A stretch of DNA of 12,573 nt from Cyclobacteriaceae bacterium (GCA_030589835.1 JAUUZS010000053.1:1-12573), one strand, 5' to 3'; positions 5,476 to 12,476 are shown, counted from the first letter of the stretch. Notes: generated by a model from the sequence alone, not told the origin. Translations and numbers: made by a program.

Positions 5476-7821
5476 TCAAGGAATGGATTTTTTATGTATT
5501 TCATCTATTTCGTCCATAGAAAATCGTACACTGAGAATATAAGGTTCTTGTTCAGCTTCCCAGTGGCCATAGGTTGTGACTACAAAAGTGCCGTTGGGCA
5601 GCAACTCAACTCCGGGATAGCTGCAATCCCAACTGTTGATGTTGTCTTTCAGGCGAATTCTATACTGTCCTTCATCACCTCTTTTCAAGTCTTCATAGGT
5701 GCCAACCCAGGCTACCCAATCGCCTTGCGTAGGGCTTAACAGGCCTAGTTTCTCAGCTTCCAGGTGGGCGATTTTTCCTTTACGGTTTATTTCAATGCTG
5801 TTGTAATATTTATTTCTTGGAGCGATATCCCTAAAAACCACCAGCAAACGACCATCCGGAGTGTACCGAAGAGTATGCCGGTCTCCGTTAAGGGTGTTGG
5901 GCAATGCCCTTGGGATTGTCCATGATTTGCCTTCGTCGGAAGAAAAAATGATTTGCGAATTGAATCGCTTGCTGTTTTCGCGGAGCAGCACTGCAATTTC
6001 ATTTCCGTCGGGCGACCTAACTGCACCCGGTTCACACAAGTGCATTTCCCGCGATTTCAATATCTCTTCAGGATCACCCCATGTCAAGCCTCCATCATAG
6101 GAAAGTGATTTGTAAAGGGTAAACATCCGGCTGTTGAAATGATCGACATCATTCTCAAAAATTTTTTTCCCGTCTTCAGTAAAAAACCGCTTGTCGTCGT
6201 GGAACAAAGCCATGTAATGCCCTTTTCCTGTTTTGAGTGGAACGATATCGCTCATGACAACGATGCCTCCCCAATTGCCAGCTTTATGGAGTTCTCCCCA
6301 GGTAAGGCCTTCATCTTCGGAGATTGCCATGCGTGTAGGGTAAAGACCTGAGAACATGATTAACCGTTTTGTTCCAGCGGCATCCTCAACTTTGAACAGT
6401 GTCGGAACTTCTTTGGATGTTTCCCAGGAAACGGGAGTAGGAAGACGGTCGCTCCACGACACCCCACCATCGTCGCTGCGTTTCATCACAATTGGCCCTT
6501 TGCCATGCCCCTTGGGGTATACAGCATAAATCGTTTTGCCATCTTCCATTAAAGCAGTGGTTACGTGCCCAAGATATTGGCCTTCTTCTTTATCGACAAT
6601 CACCTGACGTTTAGCGTCTTTATCCAGATCAATAAATGGAATAGAATAATATGGCTTTACTGCTACCGGATCTTCGTCCATAATCCAATCCAAATCAAAT
6701 GAGGTAAAGGCAATCTCCCGGTAATGCTCTGTTTCGTACAGCAAGCCAATCTTTCCATTTTTCATTTTGGTGAGGCAGCTATAGGCGAAGTGCCCTGCTG
6801 GTATTTTTTTGGCGACCGGCCAGGTGAGCCCATCGTCAAAACTAAGGCGTACCGTTCCTTTTGTCCTGAATTTAAAATTGGCAGGATTTACATGTGCGAT
6901 GATATTTTGAGCGCCTTCACCGAATTGATATCTTAATACACGTCCCTGACATGCCACACCGGGAAGCTCAACGTTCAATTTCATGTTCGTCCAGGTTTGC
7001 CCTCCATCCTTGCTTTTTGCATATTTCCTGAAAACACCCCCCTGGTTTCGGGCGATGATCATAATCCCTCCATCGGATTGCTCGACAACCTGGGCTTCGT
7101 TCCCATAACCGGTATGATTGAAATGAGGGATTTCATTGCTGATGTGCCATGTCTCTCCTTCATCATCGCTAAAGACTATACTATTGCCCCAAATGCGTGT
7201 GTTTTCTGAGGTTTTCTTTGTTTCATAAACCGGAAGGATTACCCTGCCTTTATGTTTTCCCCGGGTGAGCTGAATGCCAATCCCCGGACTTCCAATTGAT
7301 ATGCGCTCGCTGGGCCTGACTTGCTTTGTGATTTCTCGGGGTGTTGACCACGAAATGCCTTCATCGTCGGAATAAGTAATGAAGCTTTTTGTATTTCTTG
7401 GGCCGTCGTATCCCGTGTCTGCGATTTGGATATTGCCATCACTTCTGGAATGAACCAAATATGGATAGCGCTGAAACATCAATAAAATACGTCCTGAACC
7501 AAGCGCAACAGCACATGGATCATTTAGGGAATTTTTGCCATCTTCATGAATTACCTGAATGTCACTCCAGGTAAGGCCGTTGTTCTCAGACCTGCGAAGC
7601 GCAATGTCATTTTGCGCATGGTCGTGCAAGCCGATTCTCTGCTCTGCAATAGCCAGTAAAGTGCCACTTTTGGTAGTCACTAAAGACGGAATGCGATAGC
7701 CAAATGGATTGTCGGAATTTTCATCGTATGAAAAAACAACTGTTTTGGATAATTGTGATTTTTGAGCAATTGTTTGGCATGCAGCTGCAAATAAAAAGAA
7801 TATGACAATTCTGTATTTCAT
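5476..7821 (-). CDS. Secreted two-propeller exo-alpha-sialidase (GH33 + second Asp-box propeller)
   Basis: I chose ATG 7821 (781 aa) over an in-frame ATG 30 bp upstream because it gives a standard signal peptide, 'MKYRIVIFFLFAAACQTIAQ'. Cleavage after IAQ is likely; the Cys in 'AAAC' makes a lipoprotein possible. The first propeller (about 25-385) has the expected GH33 set: Arg43 in YRIP, Asp67 in HDH (acid/base), Glu242 in 'NEAQVVE', Arg258 in 'ARN', Arg319, Tyr347 (nucleophile) and Glu363 in 'LYE', with Asp boxes at 78, 151, 218, 270 and 327. The second half (about 400-781) is another propeller with Asp boxes at 449, 501, 574 and 627. It has blocks such as 'AVYPKGHGKGPIVMKRS' and 'YPGVELLPNGTFVVTTYGHW' that resemble stand-alone sialidase-like proteins. 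Typical single GH33 catalytic domains are about 350-400 aa, so this is a fusion. It releases terminal sialic acids from glycans outside the cytoplasm. First gene of the - strand operon. Confidence 0.88.
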   Translation of the reverse strand: MKYRIVIFFLFAAACQTIAQKSQLSKTVVFSYDENSDNPFGYRIPSLVTTKSGTLLAIAEQRIGLHDHAQNDIALRRSENNGLTWSDIQVIHEDGKNSLNDPCAVALGSGRILLMFQRYPYLVHSRSDGNIQIADTGYDGPRNTKSFITYSDDEGISWSTPREITKQVRPSERISIGSPGIGIQLTRGKHKGRVILPVYETKKTSENTRIWGNSIVFSDDEGETWHISNEIPHFNHTGYGNEAQVVEQSDGGIMIIARNQGGVFRKYAKSKDGGQTWTNMKLNVELPGVACQGRVLRYQFGEGAQNIIAHVNPANFKFRTKGTVRLSFDDGLTWPVAKKIPAGHFAYSCLTKMKNGKIGLLYETEHYREIAFTSFDLDWIMDEDPVAVKPYYSIPFIDLDKDAKRQVIVDKEEGQYLGHVTTALMEDGKTIYAVYPKGHGKGPIVMKRSDDGGVSWSDRLPTPVSWETSKEVPTLFKVEDAAGTKRLIMFSGLYPTRMAISEDEGLTWGELHKAGNWGGIVVMSDIVPLKTGKGHYMALFHDDKRFFTEDGKKIFENDVDHFNSRMFTLYKSLSYDGGLTWGDPEEILKSREMHLCEPGAVRSPDGNEIAVLLRENSKRFNSQIIFSSDEGKSWTIPRALPNTLNGDRHTLRYTPDGRLLVVFRDIAPRNKYYNSIEINRKGKIAHLEAEKLGLLSPTQGDWVAWVGTYEDLKRGDEGQYRIRLKDNINSWDCSYPGVELLPNGTFVVTTYGHWEAEQEPYILSVRFSMDEIDEIHKKSIP

Positions 7822-7994
7822 AATTGGTTCAATTCTGATGTGTATTTCCAATAGCCAAATTTGAACAATTATTTTATGATTTTGGAATTTTCATATTAAA
7901 TTTCTTTTTATGGAAATTAAAAAATGCTTTGTAAGCGCTCCCCTTCAACAGTATAAATAATAAAGCGAAAAATGACCCAATAAATACTAAAATA

Positions 7995-8025
7995 ATTAGT
8001 GCTAAATAAATTAGTAATTACTAAT
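7995..8025. promoter_or_regulatory. Candidate repressor operator: 16-bp perfect palindrome plus a second TTAG..CTAA half-site pair
   Basis: ATTAGTAATTACTAAT at 8010-8025 equals its own reverse complement. Just upstream, TTAGTGCTAA at 7996-8005 repeats the TTAG...CTAA arms with a 2-nt spacer. Both sit immediately before dnaE2, and the perfect one overlaps the promoter element at 8022-8029, the position where a dimeric repressor would block transcription. TTAG-based palindromes are used by LexA in Xanthomonas/Xylella, with different spacing. That this is a LexA site here is inference. Confidence 0.5.
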
Positions 8026-8029
8026 TTTG
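8022..8029 (+). promoter_or_regulatory. Bacteroidota-type -7 promoter element (TAnnTTTG)
   Basis: TAATTTTG matches the TAnnTTTG -7 consensus of Bacteroidota primary sigma promoters. No TTTG -33 box is seen at the usual distance. The start codon ATG is at 8036, so transcription would begin at or just before the ATG, giving a leaderless or nearly leaderless mRNA. It overlaps the palindrome that ends at 8025. Confidence 0.45.
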
Positions 8030-8035
8030 CTGGCA

Positions 8036-11032
8036 ATGTATCTCAATTGTCATTCATATTTCAGTTTTAAGTACGGCACTCTAAGCCCGCAGGAGCTTTT
8101 TGATGAGGCCCGGAAAAATAAGGTGAAAAAGCTGGTGCTTACCGACATTAACAATACCTCGGGCTACATCGAATTGCTGCGCATTTGTAAGGAAAATACG
8201 GAGAATTATCCTTTGCAAATTGCCGTGGGTATTGAGTTTCGGGATGGAAATGAGTTGCTGTATGTGGCTATAGCCGAAAATAATGATGGCTTTGAAGAGC
8301 TCAACCGATACTTGTCACATCATAATGCAGAGTGCATTCCCCTGCTGACTAGAGCACCTGAGTTTGATCATGCATTTGTCATCTATCCTTTCGGGAATTG
8401 TGATCCATCAGAATTAAAAGAGAATGAATATGTGGGGATTAAAATTGATGAAGTAGTTAAAATTTCACGCTCAGCATGCAGGGATTACCTGCATCAGCTG
8501 GTGATTTGGCATCCCGTGACCTTCAAAAATAAAATTGGTTTTAATATACACCGATTACTGAAGGCCATTGGTGAAAATATGGTATTGAGCAGGTTGGATA
8601 AAAAGTTGGAGGCCAATCCCAATGAGAAAATGTTGCCTGAGCCGGAACTGCTGGCGCATTATTGGCAATATCCACAGATTATTTCCAATACCAAATCCCT
8701 GCTGGAAAGTTGTCAGATAGAGTTTGAGTTGGGAACGTCAAAGAACAAGGAAAAATTCAGCGAAAGCCATAAAAAAGACCATGCCTTGCTGCGGATGCAT
8801 GCGCTGGAAGGGTTTCAAAAACGTTATGAGCATTATAGCAGCTATGCCATGCAACGCTTGCTCAAAGAGCTGGATGTGATTGCCGACCGGAATTTTGAAG
8901 CCTATTTTCTGATCTCCAGGGATATTGTTGAGTTTGCCAGTCATAAGAATTTTGCTCATGTGGGTCGCGGTAGCGGGGCCAACAGCATGGTGGCTTACTG
9001 CCTTGGCATCACCGAGGTGGATCCGATCGAACTTGACTTGTATTTCGAACGTTTCCTGAATCCCTACCGCAGCTCGCCTCCGGATTTTGACATCGACTTT
9101 TCCTGGAAAGACCGCGATGAGGTCATTGCCTTTATCATAGATAAATATTCGCCAAGGCATGCCGCCTTGCTGGCCACCTACAATACTTTCCAGGGAAGGT
9201 CGATCATCCGGGAGTTGGGAAAAGTATTTGGATTGCCCAAAAGTGAGATCGACAAAATTGTGGCACGGCCATTCGAGATGCGCGATAAGGATGAGATTAC
9301 ACGGCTAATCTTCAAGTATGCCGATCATCTGCACGATATTCCGCAGAACCTGTCCATTCACGCAGGGGGCGTGTTGATTACCGAAAAGCCAATTTATGCG
9401 TACACGGCAACAGAAATTCCTCCAAAGGGGTTTCCCATCACCCAGTTTGATATGTATGGAGCCGAGGATATGGGCATTCACAAATATGACATTCTGAGTC
9501 AGCGTGGTCTGGGGCATATCAAAGATGCCGTAGAGATTGTGGAGGAAACCAAAGGAATCAAGATCGACATCACGCAGACCACTCAATTCAAGCAAGATTC
9601 TTTGGTCAATAAATTGCTGATGCAAGGCAGGTGTATGGGGTGTTTTTATATCGAATCACCCGCCATGCGCATGTTGCTGGGCAAGCTCAATTGCAACAAT
9701 TACATCACATTAGTGGCCGCCAGTTCCATCATTCGGCCTGGGGTAGCCCGTTCGGGCATGATGCGTGAATATATTCACCGTCATCACCATCCCGATAATA
9801 TACAATACATCCATCCTAAAATGGGCGAGCTGATGAAAGAAACCTATGGCGTGATGGTGTACCAGGAAGATGTGATCAAAGTGGCGCATCATTTTGCAGG
9901 ATTGGGTTTGGGTGAGTCGGATGTTTTGAGAAGGGGTATGTCGGGCAAGTTCCGGTCGAGAAAAGAATTCAAAAAAGTTGAGCAACAGTTTTTTGATAAT
10001 TGCAAAGAGAAGGGCTATCCGGACGTCATCACCAATGAAGTTTGGCGGCAGATCGAAAGCTTTGCGGGCTACTCGTTTTCCAAGGCACATTCGGCCAGCT
10101 ATGCCGTGGAAAGCTACCAGAGTTTGTATCTGAAAGCATATCATCCCTTAGAATTTATGGTTGGCGTGATCAATAATTTTGGCGGGTTTTACCATACGGA
10201 ATTTTACTTTCATGAAGCCCGGATTTCCGGCGCCCACATCAAGGCTCCATGTGTGAACACCAGCGATCACCTGACAAAACTCATCGGCAAGGACATCTAC
10301 ATGGGGTTCATTCACCTTAAGAGCCTGGAGCGAAAAGCAGGGAAGGGCATTCCGAAAGAGCGCATTGCGAATGGCCCATTTTTGAGCATGGAGAATTTTA
10401 TACATCGAATTCCCATTGGCATGGAACAGATTAATATCCTGATTCGTATCGGGGCCTTCCGGTTTACGGGAAAACCCAAACGCACCCTGCTTTGGGAAGC
10501 CAGGCTGATGTACAGTGAGAAAAAACAGGTGAGGCACTCTATGAGCATTTTTGAGCCCCAGACCAATTACAAAGTGCCACTACTGGAGAAAAAACCTTTT
10601 GAAGATGCTTTTGACGAATTGGAATTGCTCGGATTCCCATTGTGCGATCCGTTTACCTTGCTAGAAAACAGCAATTTTGGGAATGTAAGTGCTGAAGAGT
10701 TGAAGAAACGAATTAGCAAATATGTGGAGATCGTGGGCTACCTGGTCACGACAAAAAATACCCACACCAAAGATCACAAACTCATGCACTTCGGCACCTT
10801 TCTGGACTGCGAGGGCCGGGTGTTCGATACGACCCATTTTCCGAATACCTCCAAAAAATACCCCTTTCGGGGAAAGGGATTCTACCGGATCAAAGGCAAA
10901 GTGGTCGAGGATTTTGGCTACCCCATGATTGAAGTCAGCTTCATGATCCGCGAAACGATGGTGCATAAACAACAGGACGAGAATCCAAAAGTAGAGAATG
11001 CGCGGATGAGTACAGGTTTGATCGGTGGATAA
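8036..11032 (+). CDS. dnaE2: Alternative DNA polymerase III alpha subunit, DnaE2/ImuC type (translesion)
   Basis: I chose ATG 8036 (998 aa) over TTG 8027, since the family starts at 'MYLNCHSYFSF'. Domains in order: an N-terminal PHP domain (1 to about 230) that looks metal-poor, with 'TDINN' (36-40) where an active PHP has TDH; then the C-family polymerase core. The core has 'GRGSGANS' (310-317), 'PPDFDIDFSW' with catalytic Asp352 and Asp354, 'SIHAGGV' (440-446), the third Asp485 in 'KYDIL', and 'FSKAHSASY' (681-689). A helix-hairpin-helix region follows (about 770-810), then an OB fold (about 895-970). It lacks the C-terminal tau-binding domain of replicative DnaE (about 1150 aa), as expected for the error-prone paralog. 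This paralog normally works with an ImuB-like Y-family polymerase and the beta clamp in damage-induced mutagenesis. No partner gene is in the window. The promoter has a palindromic operator candidate. Tail-to-tail with a toxin gene, 5 bp apart. Confidence 0.92.
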   Translation: MYLNCHSYFSFKYGTLSPQELFDEARKNKVKKLVLTDINNTSGYIELLRICKENTENYPLQIAVGIEFRDGNELLYVAIAENNDGFEELNRYLSHHNAECIPLLTRAPEFDHAFVIYPFGNCDPSELKENEYVGIKIDEVVKISRSACRDYLHQLVIWHPVTFKNKIGFNIHRLLKAIGENMVLSRLDKKLEANPNEKMLPEPELLAHYWQYPQIISNTKSLLESCQIEFELGTSKNKEKFSESHKKDHALLRMHALEGFQKRYEHYSSYAMQRLLKELDVIADRNFEAYFLISRDIVEFASHKNFAHVGRGSGANSMVAYCLGITEVDPIELDLYFERFLNPYRSSPPDFDIDFSWKDRDEVIAFIIDKYSPRHAALLATYNTFQGRSIIRELGKVFGLPKSEIDKIVARPFEMRDKDEITRLIFKYADHLHDIPQNLSIHAGGVLITEKPIYAYTATEIPPKGFPITQFDMYGAEDMGIHKYDILSQRGLGHIKDAVEIVEETKGIKIDITQTTQFKQDSLVNKLLMQGRCMGCFYIESPAMRMLLGKLNCNNYITLVAASSIIRPGVARSGMMREYIHRHHHPDNIQYIHPKMGELMKETYGVMVYQEDVIKVAHHFAGLGLGESDVLRRGMSGKFRSRKEFKKVEQQFFDNCKEKGYPDVITNEVWRQIESFAGYSFSKAHSASYAVESYQSLYLKAYHPLEFMVGVINNFGGFYHTEFYFHEARISGAHIKAPCVNTSDHLTKLIGKDIYMGFIHLKSLERKAGKGIPKERIANGPFLSMENFIHRIPIGMEQINILIRIGAFRFTGKPKRTLLWEARLMYSEKKQVRHSMSIFEPQTNYKVPLLEKKPFEDAFDELELLGFPLCDPFTLLENSNFGNVSAEELKKRISKYVEIVGYLVTTKNTHTKDHKLMHFGTFLDCEGRVFDTTHFPNTSKKYPFRGKGFYRIKGKVVEDFGYPMIEVSFMIRETMVHKQQDENPKVENARMSTGLIGG
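10910..10963 (+). repeat. Direct repeat copy 1: segment of dnaE2 3' end duplicated at 11638-11690
   Basis: This 54-bp in-frame segment encodes 'DFGYPMIEVSFMIRETMV' in the OB fold of dnaE2. A second copy lies about 730 bp downstream in the same orientation, with 7 substitutions and 1 deletion by my hand alignment. The toxin-antitoxin pair lies between the two copies. Confidence 0.75.
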
Positions 11033-11037
11033 ATGAC

Positions 11038-11313
11038 TTATTTTTCCCTACGGTTATCAACAACATTAATTATTCTAATAATCTTCTCATCAAAACTATA
11101 GAAAATAGTAGTTCGTCTGAAAAGGATTATTCCACGGAGATTATTGTGTCCAATTTGCCTGACTCCTAACTCAGTAAAAGACTGTAGGAGTCTTAAAAGC
11201 CCCTCAACTTTTGTGTGGTATTTTTCAGATGGCGTACCACCAAATTCCTTTTCTATGTAGGTTAAAATTTTGATGTAATTCTTTTTGGCCCTTTTTGTCC
11301 AAACAACTTTCAA
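11038..11313 (-). CDS. ParE/RelE-family toxin
   Basis: The product is 91 aa. The start is TTG (complement of CAA at 11311-11313), overlapping the antitoxin stop by 4 bp in a TTGA arrangement; no ATG fits the conserved start 'MKVVWTKRAKKNY'. The fold marks of the ParE/RelE superfamily are present: N-terminal 'VVWTKRAKKNYIKILTYIEKEFG' helices, a central basic strand 'IGHNNLRGIILFRRTTIFYSF', and a C-terminal strand 'IIRIINVVDNRRE', the usual end of this group. Members either poison gyrase (ParE) or cleave mRNA in the ribosome (RelE); this one looks closer to ParE. It lies second in an antitoxin-toxin operon, and its stop is 5 bp from the dnaE2 stop on the opposite strand. Confidence 0.85.
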   Translation of the reverse strand: MKVVWTKRAKKNYIKILTYIEKEFGGTPSEKYHTKVEGLLRLLQSFTELGVRQIGHNNLRGIILFRRTTIFYSFDEKIIRIINVVDNRREK

Positions 11314-11558
11314 CTCCAGCCAAATTTATCTCTGATATCCTTCATTACTGATTCATGGTCTTCAAGATTGTACACTTCTTTACTTTCCTTGAGGCTTAGC
11401 ACAGTTTCTTCTTTTTGTTCAGCAGTCAGATTGTCAAATAACTGACCATCAGCAAAGTTTGTATGGCTATCTAGGATATTATAAACCTGTTTAAGAAGTT
11501 TTTGATCTTTGGTAGTAACTACTAACTGAATGATCTTTTCTCTAATTTTTTCTTCCAT
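11310..11558 (-). CDS. Antitoxin of ParE-type toxin-antitoxin pair
   Basis: The product is 82 aa, starting at ATG 11558, highly charged and acidic. It is mostly predicted helix: N-terminal 'EEKIREKIIQLVVTTKDQKLLKQVYNILD', then 'LTAEQKEETVLSLKESKEVYNLEDHESVMKDIRDKFG'. This pattern (helical N-terminus and a toxin-wrapping C-terminal arm with 'HESVMKDIRDKFGW') matches antitoxins usually placed before ParE toxins in Bacteroidota. I see no clear ribbon-helix-helix or HTH motif, so DNA binding is uncertain. It overlaps the toxin by 4 bp, implying translational coupling. Upstream, the - strand has a TTTG-containing sequence near 11570 that is one base off the TAnnTTTG spacing, so the promoter is not firmly placed. 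Confidence 0.8.
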   Translation of the reverse strand: MEEKIREKIIQLVVTTKDQKLLKQVYNILDSHTNFADGQLFDNLTAEQKEETVLSLKESKEVYNLEDHESVMKDIRDKFGWS

Positions 11559-11637
11559 ATCTAAAGGTACAAAGATTATGATATTTTCAAATCAGGATAT
11601 GTGTGGGTTGAATATATGAACATTGAAATTGTTAATG

Positions 11638-11690
11638 GATTTTGGTTGCCCATGATCAAAGTCAGCTTCATGATCCTGGAAACGAGGGTG
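11638..11690 (+). pseudogene. Relic of a dnaE2 3' end (direct repeat copy 2)
   Basis: 53 bp align to dnaE2 positions 10910-10963 with 7 substitutions and one missing base. A central frame still reads 'MIKVSFMILETRV' against 'MIEVSFMIRETMV' in the intact gene. The missing base is in the CCCC run. The last bases (AAACGAGGGTGAT) also match the right arm of the REP hairpin seen at 12437-12459, so the junction between the dnaE2-derived part and REP sequence falls within a short microhomology. There is no start, no upstream coding and no stop, so it is a fragment only. Confidence 0.7.
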
Positions 11691-11704
11691 ATAGTCAATG
11701 CCGA

Positions 11705-11729
11705 TTGTCCTCGTTTGCAACGAGGACAA
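11705..11729. repeat. REP-type hairpin, copy A (11-bp perfect stem)
   Basis: Arms TTGTCCTCGTT (11705-11715) and AACGAGGACAA (11719-11729) flank the loop TGC. A near-identical hairpin with one G:T pair is at 12477-12501. Both lie at the same place relative to a RAYT gene end, as REP sequences do. Confidence 0.7.
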
Positions 11730-11761
11730 GTGAGAACAGCTTTTAAAAAGCTGTTCTCACT
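11729..11761. repeat. 33-bp palindrome containing the RAYT stop codon, copy A
   Basis: 16-bp perfect arms AGTGAGAACAGCTTTT (11729-11744) and AAAAGCTGTTCTCACT (11746-11761) flank one base. Read on the - strand it is preceded by a GTAG tetranucleotide (CTAC at 11760-11763 on +), which overlaps the first bases of the stem. This is the tetranucleotide found at the foot of many REP elements recognised by RAYT proteins. The palindrome holds the last codons and stop of the RAYT gene (11743-11745). Confidence 0.75.
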
Positions 11762-12306
11762 ACTATAACTTTCACTAATCCTTGTCCACCGGCATAATCA
11801 ATTGCACTGCTGTATTGGTAATGCTCAGGCTCATGTACCAACCCCGCTTTCACCGGATTTTCATGTGTGTAATCTATCTTTTCACCGATATCAATATTAT
11901 AACTCTGAAGATCTAAGGCATGATTGCTATCCTTCCAAAGGTTGAAATTCTCTGCCCTGCCAGTTTTTCGGGCTTCAAATGAAAATTTATCCAAAAGCCA
12001 TTCTCTTCGGCTTTCATGAATAGTTTGAATGCCTTTTACAATTTCTTTAGAAGTGAATTTTTTAAAATCCCTCAGAAAATCAGACATTCTGTTTGGCTTA
12101 TTGACTCGTGCTACCAGATGAATATGATTGCTCATGATTACCCAGGCATACAATTCCAATCCTTTATGTTCAATACAGTAGTTCAGGGAATCAACAACGA
12201 TATCTCTATAATCTTTTCTGGTAAATACGTCAATCCAATGGACAACTGTTATTGTCAGGAAGTAACAATTGTGCTGATCTGAAATTTTATACTGGTCACC
12301 AGACAT
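11743..12306 (-). CDS. REP-associated tyrosine transposase (RAYT, Y1/HUH family)
   Basis: The product is 187 aa, starting at ATG 12306. The IS200-like Y1 transposase fold is visible: N-terminal 'YFLTITVVHWIDVFTR' (15-30), the metal-binding HUH motif 'IMSNHIHLVAR' with His61 and His63, a basic helix 'FLRDFKKFTSKEI' (77-89), and the block 'KIDYTHENPVKAGLV' (143-157), where Tyr146 is one candidate for, or near, the catalytic tyrosine. The end 'SSAIDYAGGQGLVKV' is typical of Bacteroidota RAYTs. These single-copy, domesticated-like enzymes nick and join REP hairpins as single strands. REP-like palindromes lie at the 3' end (11705-11761) and upstream (12437-12533). The last codons (VVRTAF-stop) lie inside a 33-bp palindrome. 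It is adjacent in tandem to a second RAYT (12515 onward). Confidence 0.88.
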   Translation of the reverse strand: MSGDQYKISDQHNCYFLTITVVHWIDVFTRKDYRDIVVDSLNYCIEHKGLELYAWVIMSNHIHLVARVNKPNRMSDFLRDFKKFTSKEIVKGIQTIHESRREWLLDKFSFEARKTGRAENFNLWKDSNHALDLQSYNIDIGEKIDYTHENPVKAGLVHEPEHYQYSSAIDYAGGQGLVKVIVVRTAF

Positions 12307-12436
12307 GTCACGAATTTTTTATAATATAAATGTATTGAAAAAAATGATTGCGTTGAAAGACTGTATTTCAATGATCGGGCAAGTTCGGCCAGTCGTGAGA
12401 GGGTATATAAAAAGCGATTGAATCGCAATGCTCGTC

Positions 12437-12459
12437 CACCCTCGTTGCAAACGAGGGTG
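12437..12459. repeat. REP-type hairpin in inverted orientation (10-bp stem)
   Basis: Arms CACCCTCGTT (12437-12446) and AACGAGGGTG (12450-12459) flank the loop GCA. Its core is the reverse complement of the hairpin core at 12479-12499 (CCTCGTTGCAAACGAGG versus CCTCGTTTGCAACGAGG), so the two form a head-to-head pair about 20 bp apart, like a bacterial interspersed mosaic element. Only its right arm survives at the equivalent place near 11680-11690. Confidence 0.7.
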
Positions 12460-12476
12460 ATGATAGTCAATGTCTA

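Larger units (their letters stand above)
7822..8035. promoter_or_regulatory. Divergent promoter region, sialidase operon / dnaE2
   Basis: These 214 bp separate two outward-facing start codons. The right side holds the dnaE2 promoter and palindromes described separately. The left side contains CAAATTTG (a self-complementary 8-mer near 7857) and a 10-bp arm pair AATTTTCATA / TATGGAAATT (7886-7895 and 7909-7918, 9 of 10 pairing). I could not place a convincing TAnnTTTG element for the sialidase gene. Confidence 0.5.

Noticed and set aside
7796..7821. Lipoprotein signal (Cys in AAAC) on the large sialidase
   Set aside because: The lipobox lacks the usual Leu at -3 and a normal AQ-type signal peptidase I site follows directly, so standard secretion is more likely. 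Not excluded.
5476..7821. Frameshifted fusion of two separate sialidase genes
   Set aside because: The frame is continuous through the junction near residues 385-415 with an ordinary linker and no stop or start signal, so a true fusion is the simpler reading.
8022..8029. Full -33/-7 Bacteroidota promoter for dnaE2
   Set aside because: Only the -7 element fits; no TTTG was found at the expected upstream distance, so I list the -7 element alone.
8738..10972. Long open frames on the - strand within dnaE2 (for example 8738-9160, 9710-10144, 10148-10537)
   Set aside because: They lie antisense to a gene with a full set of conserved polymerase motifs; their translations are rich in His, Cys and Pro and show no family pattern.
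11638..11690. Target-site duplication made by recent insertion of the toxin-antitoxin pair
   Set aside because: Seven substitutions and one deletion in about 54 bp are too many for a recent duplication, and the length is far above normal target duplications. An older rearrangement is more likely.
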